Source of the DNA: Caenorhabditis elegans
Taxonomy: Eukaryota > Nematoda > Chromadorea > Rhabditida > Rhabditidae
Length of the DNA stretch: 64,000 nt
NCBI RefSeq assembly: GCF_000002985.6
Contig: NC_003281.10
Span: 8,494,001 to 8,558,000, forward strand
Direction: 5' to 3'
Shown: positions 36,081 through 48,300 of the stretch, one piece after another
Layout of the letters: every line of letters begins with the position of its first letter
Numbering within the stretch: position 1 is the first letter of the stretch
Translations under genes and position numbers: made by a program
Notes under the pieces: generated by a model
Told to the model about the DNA's origin: nothing
The model's database searches: none
The model's input: only the letters and a program-made list of their open reading frames with translations

Positions 36081-37123
36081 ATGCGAGGTTCACCATCCCC
36101 AATTCCACAGGACATCAAAGACAGTGAGGTGCACAAACACTTACAAAAAGCTTTTTTTCAAAAACTTTCAAAAACTAAATTACCTCCAATGATTTTAATA
36201 TGTTACGTAAAACAAGGCTAAAAAGCCCGAAAATCTGCTCTGAAATTTTTGACTTTGCCACACAATTATAAGGCAATGCATGTTGCGGTCACAGCAATTT
36301 ATTTTCTGATAAAATTAGGAAAAAATTATTCATTGAGGGAATCCGTTCCCAGCTGTCACAAATTCTACAGCTAAACTTTCGAACTTAACAGCTTTTTGTT
36401 ATATGCTACACATTGGGGTTATTTGGAGGAATTAAAGTGGAGTATCGCCAATGGGGGAATTCATTTAAATAATTTAAATAATCTTGATATACATTGAAAT
36501 GATCGAATATCATCGAAACTCAAGGAAACTAAATTGCCAAACATCCAAAACTGAAAAAATCCCACAACTTTTGAATAGTTTTTCTGTACTATAGTATTTG
36601 ACCACTTTAAATAATTCATCCACTGGCGCTACTCCACAAATAAAACTACTTTAATTCTATATGAAAATTTCAGAAATCGTCTGCTGCATCAATCAAACGA
36701 TCAAGCTCTGTACCAAATGCCGAGAAGCATCAATGGAAACAAATAACCCAGCGTGTTCTGCCGTACCAAAAATCAAAACCAACGGATTTCAAGAAGCATG
36801 GAAAAAAGACTGCTCGAAATAAACAATTTCCTGAAAATATGCCAATTAAGGAAGAACCATTGGATTCGTTCCCATCCATACGTTGTCAACTGTTTCCCGA
36901 TGATTCAGTTATATTGGAGGATTACACAGAAGTTCTGAACAGGGTATCAAATGCAATCGAAGGATCCGAAGAGAAAAAAGATGAAATTGGAATATTTTGT
37001 TTGGATCGAATTATTTATGACAATGGCGATTCGAATGATTTACAGGAGACTAACGAAGAGACTGCGATGGAATTCACTTGCCCATTTCATAAGCACTATT
37101 TTAATTCTGATTTGAACGCTTAA
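36081..37123 (+). CDS. Unrecognised charged protein, 165 residues, with two possible frames
   Basis: The acceptor ATTTTCAG ends at 36078 and ATG follows at 36081, a typical trans-spliced or UTR-spliced start. Exon 1 encodes MRGSPSPIPQDIKDSE and exon 2 (36674-37123) encodes KSSAASIKRSSSVPNAEKHQ onward, ending HYFNSDLNA. The first half is basic and Lys/Ser-rich; the second is acidic. MPIKEEPLD contains a sumoylation-type IKEE site, which suggests a nuclear protein (inference). This reading uses a donor GAG|GTGCAC at 36129. The better-looking donor ACA|GTGAGG, five bases earlier, gives a different frame in exon 2 (see findings). A Cys/His set near the end (CPFHKHYF) could bind metal. Function unknown. 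Confidence 0.6.
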
Positions 37124-37659
37124 GTAGATTTTTTTAGCGATCGTACATTTACTAAGTAGTTAGATGAAACCGAATTAGCTATATTATTTCTTCATTTATT
37201 GTACAACGAAATCTCTTAACCACTGAAAAAATTCATACCTTTTTTTATATCATAAATTCTAAGTCTCATTGTAATTCTACTTGAAATTGTTATAATTACT
37301 TTCTTGTGTTGCTTTATTTCATTAACATAATAAATCTAATTTTTCAAAATGACAAAACGATAACTTCATCTTTCAGAAAGGCAACTATTTTTTTTGTAGA
37401 AATGAGTGTATGAAAAAGGGAGTGATTATTGATTATTAGAGGCTATACATATACATTGAACGGCTCAAACAACTGATTGTATGATGAAAACATGATAATT
37501 TTCAATCTTGTAGAAATCATAGAACCACATTGTGGAAAGTTGATTGACTGAAACAACAGTTCGAGAGAAATGGAGCTGTTTCAGTTTTATCGAAAACGTA
37601 GCAACAAACGATGGAGAAAATGCTAAATTTCTAAAATAGCTGTGGTTTTGGATGTAAAA
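37124..37659. other. Convergent 3' UTRs
   Basis: This lies between the stop of the plus-strand gene at 37123 and the end of the minus-strand open region at 37660. AATAAA at about 37330-37335 can serve the plus-strand gene. Nothing else is visible. Confidence 0.5.
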
Positions 37660-37773
37660 TTACTCAAACTTAACCTCCAGACACTGCTGCTCGATCGTCG
37701 CTCCGTCGATCTCTCCGTGCTCCTCCGGAATGCACTCCGGCGGCGGCAGCTTACTGTCGGTCGTGGGGGCACT
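37660..37773 (-). other. +1-frame open region directly after a stop codon
   Basis: On the minus strand, the stop TAG at 37774-37772 is followed in the +1 frame by 37 sense codons: SAPTTDSKLPPPECIPEEHG, then EIDGATIEQQCLEVKFE and TAA. The composition is protein-like. It could be the C-terminus of an alternatively spliced or frameshifted form of the gene upstream. A weak acceptor (ACAGAG) before CGATAG would reach it in phase from the previous exon. It could also be an untranslated coincidence. Confidence 0.35.
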
Positions 37774-38562
37774 ATCGCTCTGTCAATTGTTGTTTCTCGA
37801 GAAGAAACTCCTCCAGATTGCTGTAGAATAAAATTGTGGTGAAAATTCTCTCTTTATATAGCAAGAGTTATCAAGATGTATCAATTGAAAATTTTTCACG
37901 TGGTGATTTAAAAGTTAATTACTGGTTTTCTATTTTTTCTTTACAGCCCAGAGGGATCACCACCAGGCAGTGTACCTGAATCCCAGATCCGCAGTGCGTA
38001 GCACTTGAAGAACGGATCGTCCTTTAATCCTTTTTTTTAAATCAAGAGAAAAGATTGCGTGTAAATATTAAATAGATTTCAGGATAAGAATAAGCTAAAA
38101 AGCCATTGGACTCACCAGCTGGTCTCTCAAATTTTTTATCCCCGTTTTTAATAGAGTATAACGGAAAGTGAGCCAACGGCCGCCCTTTATGATGTTCTCT
38201 GGCATAACTTTTTTCTTGAAGCTTCATGCTATGAGGCTTTGAAATAGATCTCTGTATATCTGAAGTTTTCTTACAAAACATTTAAAAATGATGAGAGGCT
38301 TAATCACCTCTATAAAGTAAAAATTCAAATGTACAGATGTGACATCTCCAATAAAATGTCACGCAATTTTTAGCCAAAGAGTATCAAATTTCTTTCCAAA
38401 TCGTTTCGCCGTGGGAACCATTTCAGCATCTTTTCCTTTCCTTACACATACACAACATTCCTTTCTTATTTCGTTTTCAGTCTCAATGAAATCCTCGTCG
38501 TTGTCTCGTTTTCTTATTTTTCGATGCTTCTGAAGTCTTTTGAAAAGAATCCCTGGAGACAT
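37772..38562 (-). CDS. Unrecognised basic protein, about 126 residues, four exons
   Basis: ATG at 38562 opens MSPGILFKRLQKHRKIRKRD, then NDEDFIETENEIRKECC. Exon 1 ends at GTATGT (38452) or a nearby GT. Exon 2 ends 38116 (RSISKPHSMKLQEKSYAREH ... KKFERPA, donor GTGAGT); exon 3 is 38029-37945 (LKDDPFFKCYALRIWDSGTL ... DPSG, donor GTAAAG); exon 4 starts 37820 (LNLEEFLLEKQQLTER, stop TAG). Phases 1 and 2 at the last two junctions match exactly. The weak points are the exon-2 acceptor, where two choices differ by 8 bases (38259 or 38251), and the A-rich acceptor of exon 3. The N-terminus is strongly basic and the C-terminus helical and acidic. No known domain was recognised. On the plus strand a good acceptor at 37946 opens only a 17-codon frame, so the minus model is preferred. 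Confidence 0.58.
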
Positions 38563-41500
38563 TTTGGAACCGAATGGTCTTCATACTTGTTTTTTTGAGT
38601 AACGAACAAAAGTTAAATATTCAAAAACATACGCAGAGCCATGTTCTTTTTTAAAATTAAACCTTATTATCGTTTATGAGGTTTTTTTTAGAATTTTTGT
38701 TACTCTATTGGTTCAATTTCTGTAACGTCCTTAGAAAGTATGTAGACTGATCACGCGGGGCGGTTTGAATGCCATAAAATATGGGCTGAACGTTGGCCAT
38801 TGGAAGTAGGCACGCATGTAGGCATGTGGCAGGCGTGGGCCGCCTAGATGGCAAAAAGGAAGGCAAATAGTTTTTTGCCATCTAGCTTGTTATTAACTTT
38901 TTAATAACTTAATAATTTTTAGGTTAACAATTTTAACTTTTAAATCTAACAATTATTTCGAGGTGAAACTAAAATGGAGTGACAAGAATATTCGAAAAGT
39001 CGCAACAAAAAAAATAGAAACAAATCATTTTCTGATTTCTTGTCACTGTTTTCTCATATCAAAACAGATTATTTCCTTAAATTTCTTTTTTTTTCTCCGA
39101 TTTTTTGCTACCCCCCGTATTCTAAAGAAGTCCACAGATTTAGGAAGACATCATAATTAAATGACGACAAATTTGTCGCGGGAAACGGCATTAAATAAGG
39201 AGATTAAACTGGTGGAGCAACGAGGATGAATCACAAGAATTCGTATCAGTATTTGGATACGGAGACGTAAGTTTTATTTTTAGTTTTTAATTTATTTTGT
39301 GTTTGAAAAAAATTTGCAGATTTGTTTTGATATAAAAACAAAACATATGAAAGTTTGCGGTTTGCAAAAATATTTGAAAATTTATATTGAACAATTTTTC
39401 AATGGTGGCGTAAATATAAGATTCTGTTTCTAAAAATTGATGATTATGGTATGTCCAACTGAAATTTTGATGAAGTATCATTAAGTTGTTTATTTAACTG
39501 AAAGTTACAGAAAAATTTAAATCTTTCGGCGAAACTGCAGACGGAAAATGATCCCTGCACTTTGCGTAAAAAATGCCCAAAAGAAGTGAAAACATCGAGT
39601 TCCCCACACGATGAAAAATGTGCTCTTTGCGCTGAAATATGATTCAAGCGAGTACATAACTGGTCTCTAGGGACATTTATTCTTCTATAGTTTTCATAAA
39701 TTTTCAAGTTTCTTGCAAAACACGTTCAATTTTCAAGTTTAACTTTAGTGATTGAGCCGAATTTTTTGGACACATAGACTTCCTTCTTCGGACGCCTTAT
39801 CATTGTTGATTCTGGTATGAAACGCTTTTTAGAAATATTTTCAATAGTTAAAAAACCTTCCAAGTTCAATTGTACTCACAAATATTTTCACTAGAAGTCT
39901 ACTTTCTAGTCCTCCTAAAAAAGTCAAGACTTTTGACATCTTCAGTCTTTCTCGCTCGTCTCTTCTCGAATAAGATTACCGGCGGTTCTTACGAAAACGA
40001 CAAGTTGTGAGCGCATTTCTATTTTCAACGTCTTCAAACGAAAATCAAAAAGGGAGAAGAGGGTCCCCCGAAAAAAATTGGGGGCGGAGTCATGTTCGAT
40101 ATCACAAGTCTCTTTTTTTTTTCGTTTTGACAGGAAAACGAAGGCTCATCTCGTCAAATTCGGGGCGACATCTTCCTTTTCTTTTCCATCTGCTTCTTCT
40201 CCTTCTTTCTTCTGTTTTTCTTCTTTTCTCTTTTAGATCATTCTTCTTATTCAACCGCCGTGGTTCCTCTTTCTCCACTCTTCATCATCATCTTCACACT
40301 CACTGATTTTTTGAGCCATTCCCATCTACTCTTATCCACCCCCTTCGGGCATTTTTCACACACTTTCCTTCAGTCTTTCCACCTCTTTCCGTGTCTACTG
40401 GGTTAGAGAATTTCAAGCTTATGAACATCTTCTTCGAACAGTTTTAAATTGTGTGCCTGTTGTTTACTTGAATTTGTGTTCGGCTAATTCTTTTGAGTCG
40501 GGCTAAGTTCCTGTCTACCACCTATTTTTGCATTTACAATTAGAAGCAAACTCTGGAAATTGTTAATTTTTTTCTCGTGCTGTTTAAATGAAAAAAAAAC
40601 GGATAGTTGATTTATTATTTTTTTCGAAGTTCAAGTAGGAGCATTTTCATTAGTTACACTGGAAATGCATTTTCAAGCTTAAAAGCAAAGTAATTATTAT
40701 TGACAACTGTTTGATCAAAATTCATCCCATTCATCCCTCTATTTTGTAGAAAAAAGGTGAAAAATAGCTTGAGAAAAGGATCTCTGATTTATTGTAAACA
40801 CCTTGTTGTCAAATCACAGACACTTTTTAAAAAAGAAAACATCTCAATTGACAACAGTTGTTTCAATGACCAAACTCCTCTTACTATCCAGACAAACAAA
40901 TGTTCACAAAAAATACATTTTCCCTCCTGGTCATCCATAGCTCAAAGACCCCACCACGTGTCCCATGTTTTTGAACTTTCAGAAATGTCAGGTCCGTTGG
41001 GAAATCTTCCAAATATTTTCTCAGAGATTTGTAGACGTTCTTTCATTTGTTTGTCTTTCCGAGAAGCTGAAAACCTATTTGTATTATACATGTGTCTACT
41101 GCCTGAGCAATTTGATATTCGATATTCGCAATGACAAAAGAAGGGTAGGTAATTGGAGGCAACAGCTGATCCGTCTGTGGTTTATAGAAAAAATCTATCT
41201 GACATTTTTTGGAGTATCATCGGTGAGGTTTTTTATTGAAATACCCTCATAAAAGCCCATCATGATGAAATATTGAAGTTTTTAAATTTTTTAGTGGTTT
41301 CGAGACTTGCTTAAGGCCTACAAAGTTCATATATAAAAAGTAATATACAATGCCCCACCTAAGTTAAGGGATTAAATTGAGTTGGTATTTAAAAAATACA
41401 AAAGAGAAGCGCGGTGCGATCGACCTTTTTTGGCTGTAGTTTTAGTTTCTAAATAAAGGTTTTTTGTTCTGAAAAACCTTTCATATACAATTTTTTATTA

Positions 41501-42347
41501 GTATTATACTTGCAGTTTTCAAACTACCTATTACTGTCCTTCTCTATTTTGAATAATCCTAAAATTATTATTTCTCAACTCAGTCGTCCTCTCGTTTCTT
41601 CGTCGAAGTTTCCACATGTGTTTTCATTTTCCATTTAATTTCCCATGTCTCATCACTTCACAATCATCATCATCTGTTAGAAATTTGTCCTCACGGGATT
41701 TTGACACAACTATAAAAATTTCTTTCCTCTATCCTTTGACCGACTTTAAACATTTTTTTCGAAAAAAAATTGACGAAGAGGTTTTTGTTTAATTTCAATT
41801 TTTGTCTCTCAGATAAACTTGTAAATTTGTATAAGCTTTAAAAATGTTCAGCTTCTTCTATTCTTCTCACTAGGACTAGAAGAAGCTTCTATCAATTCGT
41901 GCCGACAACAACGAAGGGAATGATTGGAATGGAGGATGGCGTCCGGTGCGCATAACTTTTTAGAAGGAAATATAGACGAGACCCTCCACTTGAGTTAATA
42001 AGTTTTTCGAGTGCTCTATAACTTAAGAATCAGGGGGCTATGTTAAGCATTTGCGGGGGCTCTAGACTGAACTACGTAAGCGCGGGGTGTAATAGAGGGA
42101 CCACAACAAAACGATTTTATCGGTTGTTTCTTTCCAATTTGCCCCAACAACTAGCCATCAAACGTTTAACAAGAAAGTTTGGCGGAAAAGCACAAACGAT
42201 TCAATTTTATTAGGAGGAGCTTTTTTCCCTGCTTTCCACTCTATCAAAGTAGATTTTACTTCACTTTGCCAAAGTACAAACACACAAAAAAAAACTCTAG
42301 GGGCACCTTAAAGCAGGAAATGGAATAATTTTGTTTAAAATTGAAGG
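38563..42347. other. Region upstream of trp-1
   Basis: About 3.8 kb. It holds a repeat-like patch (38795-38850, with GTAGGCA and GGCAGGCG motifs), a possible distal first exon for trp-1 at 39226, and C/T-rich promoter-like DNA at 40140-40390. Plus-strand open frames at 40007-40306 and 40757-41252 have no splice or motif support. No separate gene is supported. Confidence 0.45.
39226..39266 (+). CDS. trp-1: Candidate distal first exon of trp-1
   Basis: ATG at 39226 encodes MNHKNSYQYLDTE plus two bases and ends at a strong donor GTAAGT at 39267. The phase (two bases left) would join to the base just before the ATG at 42348 (AAG|GATG), extending the channel by 14 residues without changing frame. 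The acceptor is weak and the intron would be 3.1 kb, so this exon may instead join an unseen exon. Confidence 0.4.
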
Positions 42348-45300
42348 ATGCTGTCGGCAGCAGGACGCCGATTCTCTCGATGTGCTCCATCGCCAAGGCC
42401 AAGGAGGAACTACGCTTTGGCGAATATCCCACCACCGGCTGCTGTTCACATTCGGACAAATGATATGATTAGTCCAGAAGAAAGAAGGTTTGTTGTTTTA
42501 TAAAGTGTTGGGCACTTTTCCAGTAAAAACATTTCTCCGTACGTGTTTTCATCTTGAGCTTTTTCAGCATTTATATTAAAACTTACCATAGTTTAGCTAT
42601 TGGTATTGCACCATAAGTAGTTTTGTTAGATATATTAATTGAACTAAAGACAATCTGCTACTCGTAGGGGCTTACCTTTAAGCTGCTCGAAACGACCTCA
42701 ATATATTTATATATAATAAACAATAATAATGGGTTATTTTCGAGAAAAAGTCGTGTAAAAAGTTTAAAACACGCCCAATTATTACATGGTTACTACATAT
42801 TGTCTAATAATCTGTTTAGGTTCCTCGAAGCTGCAGAACTTGGAAACAAGCCCACATTACAAGAATGCTTGGATTACGTGAGTTATTTCAAATCATTGTT
42901 TTTTTGAAATTAAAATTATTGAAGGACGGAGACCGCCGTCTCAACGTGAATTGCCTCGATTCAATGGGAAGAACAGCTTTGGAAATTGCAGTTGACAACG
43001 AAAATATGGAAGTTGTTGAACTTTTGCTCCAACAACCAGATATCAGAATTGGCAATGCACTGCTATGTGCAATCCGAGAAGGTCCGTAAACCACAGCATT
43101 TTTAAAAAATATTTTTTATAATTATTCCAGGTGTATATCGTCTTGTCGAAGTTCTTGTAAATCATCCGAATATTACTCGAGAAATGCTTGGAGACGGTTG
43201 GAGTCAAGCTCTTGATCCTTCCGAAGCTGCTAGTGCCGAATATTCAAGTGATATTTCTCCGGTTATATTGGCAGCACAACTCAACCAATTTGAGATTTTG
43301 CAAATGTTAATTCGAAAAGATGCAAGTATTGAAAAACCGCACAGGTATTTTTTAAAATACAAACAAATTTGGGGTCGAAATACCAATCCTAACATTTCAG
43401 ACATTCCTGCATTTGCGAAACATGCGATCGTGAGCGTTTGAACGACTCATTACAGTACTCTCTAAAACGAATCAACACATTTCGAGCTCTTGCAAGCCCT
43501 GCATGGATGTCTCTTACAAGTCCCGATCCAATTCTATCCGCTTTCAAACTTTCATGGGATCTACAACGATTGGCATTTGAGGAGCATGAATTCAAAGAGA
43601 CATATTTGCAACTTTCGGAGCAATGTAAACAATATTCATGTGATTTATTAAGTCAATGTCGAAGTTCTGAAGAAGTTATCGCAATTTTAAATAAGGATGG
43701 AAATGTGAATGATGATAATATTGATGTTTGGGCAAGTAAACTATCGCTTTCAAGGTTAAAACTGGCTATCAAATATGAACAAAAAGCTGTGAGTTATTTT
43801 TTTTGAAATTGTGCAACAAATAATTTATTATTTCAGCTCAACTAAATTCCCTGAACACATATTATTAAACTTAATCAAACTTATCAATTTTCAGTTTGTC
43901 TCTCATCCTCATTGTCAACAGTTGCTCACCTCTATCTGGTATGAAGGTATTCCATATCGGCAGCGGAGTGGTACCTGGGCTAATTTTTTCCTCTACGCTT
44001 TTCTACTTTTTCTCTGGCCAATATTCTGTCTCATGTATATTCTAGTGAGTATTTGAAAAATTTTCAATTTTGACAAAGATAATTTCAGATGCCAAAAAGC
44101 CGATTGGGTCGGTTAGTACGGTCTCCATTCATGAAATTCTTTTACTACTCGGTGTCGTTTGCAACGTTTTTAGGACTTTTAACGTGGGCCACTTTTGAAG
44201 ATTATCGATACGAAAAAGGAGAAAGGGTTAGTTTTAAGAAATTTGGAACATTTCTGAAGTTGAAATTATTAACTCAAAAAAATTCTATATAGGAAATCAT
44301 ATTTCCAGGGTGGAATGACAAGAGCATCTGACCGTGGTCCACCAGCAACATGGGTTGAATCACTCGTATTCACATGGGTAATTGGAATGTTATGGTCAGA
44401 AATTAAGCAATTATGGGAAGAAGGTTTTAAACGATATATGAGACAATGGTGGAATTGGCTTGATTTCCTGATGATTTGCCTTTATTTATGCACCATTTCA
44501 ATAAGGTATAATATATCAGAACTATACAAAATATAAAATTGATTTTCAGACTAAGCGCGTATTATATCTTTACATATCGTGAGGATCCATATCGGTACAC
44601 AGTCCGCACATATTGGACATCTGAAGAACCAATGTTGGTAGCGGAGGCGTTGTTCGCTGTTGGAAATGTTTTTTCGTTTGCTCGAATTATTTACTTGTTC
44701 CAGACAAATCCGTATTTGGGGCCACTGCAGGTAAATAAATTTTGCATATAGCAATAAATAATTGACTTTGTGCAGAAGGGATAGTGTTGGGCAATACTCG
44801 GTTTAGACCGAGCCCCCAGCCAGCAAAGTTAAAAAGGTCAAATTTGGCCAGTTGGAGCAAACTGAAATAAAACTTGGACTCAGCCTAAACACAGTCTTGC
44901 ACAAATTTTTCCACCTTTCAAGCCAAGTTATTTTGTGTTAAAACAAAAATGAGCCTCACTTTCAATTAAAAGACAATTTTCAGATATCCCTTGGATGTAT
45001 GTTGGTGGACGTTGCAAAGTTCTGCTTCATCTTCGTCCTAATAATAAGTTCTTTCTCAATTGGCCTTGCTCAACTCTACTGGTACTATGATCCAAATACA
45101 GATGTATGCCTACCTGGTGCCACATGCAAACACAGTTCCAATGTATTCTCCTCGATTGCCGATTCCTATTTGACACTTCTCTGGTCTCTATTTTCGATTA
45201 CAAAACCAGAAGATACCGATGTTGTGGAAAATCACAAAATAACTCAATGGGTTGGACAAGGAATGTTTATTATGTATCATTGTACTTCAATAATTGTCTT

Positions 45301-48300
45301 ACTTAACATGCTCATTGCTATGATGTCTCATTCGTTTCAAATTATCAATGATCATGCGGATCTTGAATGGAAGTTTCATCGAACGAAGCTTTGGATGGCT
45401 CACTTCGATGAAGGATCAAGTCTTCCACCTCCATTTAATATTATAGTCACTCCGAAGTCATTAATATATGTGATGAATTGTCTATTCAACACTGTCAGAT
45501 GGCTTCTAGGAAAGTACACTTATCAGAAAAACAGGAATCGGGCAACTATCAGGGTAAGATTTTCGAATTTTGAAAATGAAAACTGCCTCCACAACAAATT
45601 CGATGCAAAATTAATAGAAGCTGTGAAACCGAGGAAATACGGTCAATAATCTTCAAAGACGTTTACCAGAACTACCAAGAAAATATAAAGCATTCATCTT
45701 TACTTATTTTTCCCTTATTCCAGCGTCCTGGCTATTCTCGAAAAAGAAATGAAATGGAAAAATCTGGTGGTCACGACGATGATTCTTTGAAACCATTGAC
45801 ATATGCTGATATAATTACAAGACTTGTGGCAAGATTTATACATCAAACAAAGAAAGATATGAAAATGGACGGAGTTAATGAAGATGATCTACATGAAATC
45901 AAACAAGACATTAGTAGTTTGAGGTGAGCCATTTTAAAATTTTTATATGAAAAATTTCAAGATCCTACAATATCTTCGTTTCATCCAAATAGCAGTTGAA
46001 AATCTGCCAAGCAGCCTCTAATAAATGCCGAGTGTACAGACTCCGCCCCTTTTTCGCGTTTTTTCGCGTTTTTTTTGGCTTGCGAAAAAATGTCACACTA
46101 CGTTTTCATTCACAACTCCTGAACCGTGTGACTTCATGCTCTAATATTTGAAATCCTACTAGAAATATTTTGCCCCACGGTGGAGCAGAAAACGGCACTA
46201 AGTTCGGAGCAAAATTGAGCCCAGGGCGGCTTTCCCCAGTTTGAAAAAATTTTTTGTTGCTCTTTTTACCCCCAAAAAAGCATGTTTTAATTGAATTAAA
46301 ATTCGGGTTTTGCTCGGTTTTGTTTCAAATTTATGTGCAAGATACTACTCAGAGAGACTGATTTTTTGAAAAAAAGTTTGAGTTTATAAGTGCAAAAGGA
46401 AAAAAGTTGTGATAAAACAAAAGGCCAAAAAATGACATTTTGCCAAAAAAAAATTTTTTTCCGAAAAAGTAGTTTTTCGTCTTTATCTCAAGTTCTACTT
46501 CATCTTTTTCGATACTTTTTTTTCTACCCCACGTAAAAAAGTACGCTGAACACGATTTTCAACTCAGAATTAAGAAAAGTTTTATGAGTCGGCCGAGCAA
46601 GACGAATAAGTGCCACATTTTGCACACTTTCCCATTTTCGCGAATCTACTTTTTCAATCATAACTCGGTCAGTTTTCAAGTTTTCTTAGTTTTCCAAAAA
46701 TTGACGTGTAGGTCTCATCAAGACGCATCGAGACATATAAAATGTGTAAAAAGTTCAGTGGGAAAGTTTTTCAAGAAAACAATAATTCAAAAATTTAGTA
46801 TTGGGGGGAGTGGTTTCCTGGGTCTCCTGAACATTTTTTCCACTAAAGTTTTGCGGAATGTATTTTTGATTCATAGTTTTTGATTTTATTTAATGGAAGA
46901 TGAAGTTTCGTCGCATTAGAAATACTCTGCCAAGAGATATTATTTTTATTAATTTTCAGGCCAAAACTTGTTTTTTTCTACAAATCGACCGGTTTACGAG
47001 GTATAGCCCTCAACTGTACGTCTCCTTTTTGGGAAATCAATAATGAGTACAATCCTGTAATAAAATTTTCAAAAATTCGTTTTCCCGCTGACATATCAGT
47101 AATAAACGGTTTTCGAACGTCTTCCCCAAATAGTAATAATTGAAGAAAGCGGAATCGAAAGACGACTTCCTCCAGAAAATTTTCTTCCCTACATCCCAGT
47201 TTGAGGTGTCTCCTGCATGGTCGAGTGGTTAGTGCGAATGACTGCAGAAATTTTGGTAGTTGGTTCAATTCTACCAAGTGATAAATTTTTTTGTTTTTTT
47301 GTGAGTAATCGGGATTCGAATAGAAATACTCGATTTCATACAAAATATGGGTACGTCTCCCCTAATATAAAGCCTCCTCAAACTTCAATCAATCAAAACT
47401 CAGCTTTAACTGATTCATCGGGTGCATCTGTTTTTGGTCAAACCGAACTCAAAAATCAATAAGACTCCCACCTACTGAAATTTTCACGAACCCTCTAACA
47501 GGTTCGAGGCGAAGCCGAGAGCCTACGCCCGGCAAGGGGACTCGCCTTACACCCCCTACAACCGGCGGGCCCGCAGGGCCCGCTAGTCTGAAAATCTAGA
47601 AATACAGAAAAGTTTTGGTTTTTAGGTAAAAACGATTCTGTATTTTTAGATTATCAGATTAAATATCCAGCTTTTTCCTGCTCAAAAAATTATCATAATT
47701 TAATTAATACGTTAAAGATACGAACTCCGAGATGATCGTCGTCGTGAAATCGTTCGCAGCTCATCACATATTGATGCAGTGAAACGAGATATTATGCGTA
47801 CAATGAGTACAACATCACGTCGACCTTACGGTGGAAGTATGCGTCTTCCAAAGACACGACCATCAGTTGCAGAAGAATCAGAAGAAGATGATAAAAGTGA
47901 TGAAACAAGTTCAACAGACGAGGAGGCTGATGAGACGAGGTTTTTCCTAAAGTACTTTCTTTCAAAACTTCTACGCTTTTTTCAGTTTTAAAAATAGTGT
48001 AGTGTAGTTGAAACTCCTTATTTGCAGTATTTTAGAAATGATTTATAAAAATTTAACAATTAAAGATCTCGGAAGTCATCAGTACTCTACATTCCCCCTG
48101 TCAACTCAACTCTACCTGGAATTATAAGTGAAGAAGCTCCAGTTAAGAAAAGCACAAAAAGACGTGCAAGTGAGGCTGATTCAAAACTTCCCGATAGACC
48201 TTTATCAGATACTTATACATCTTCATTTACGGTAAGTAGACAAAAGGGTTGGTGTATTTTACGGTTGTACAAAAAATTCACCATTCCGCTTCAAAAAAAT

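Larger units (their letters stand above)
45924..47717. repeat. Repeat-rich intron 11 of trp-1
   Basis: This 1.8 kb intron is far larger than its neighbours (mostly under 110 bases; one of 253) and differs in composition. It has TCGCGTTTTTTCGCGTTTTT near 46050, a long A/T-run region, a minus open frame (46978-47343) not linked to any exon, a tRNA-like segment near 47211, and a GC-rich palindromic block at 47501-47586. This looks like one or more inserted repeats; no terminal inverted repeats or target duplication were identified. Confidence 0.55.

Noticed and set aside
37949-38001. Plus-strand exon after a very good acceptor (PEGSPPGSVPESQIRSA, stop)
   Set aside because: The only upstream partner on the plus strand uses a poor GTAGAA donor, while the minus strand gives a four-exon chain through the same bases with matching phases.
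40007-40306. 99-codon plus-strand open frame upstream of trp-1
   Set aside because: Second half is a C/T-rich promoter-like tract (Leu/Ser/Phe runs); no splice context or motif.
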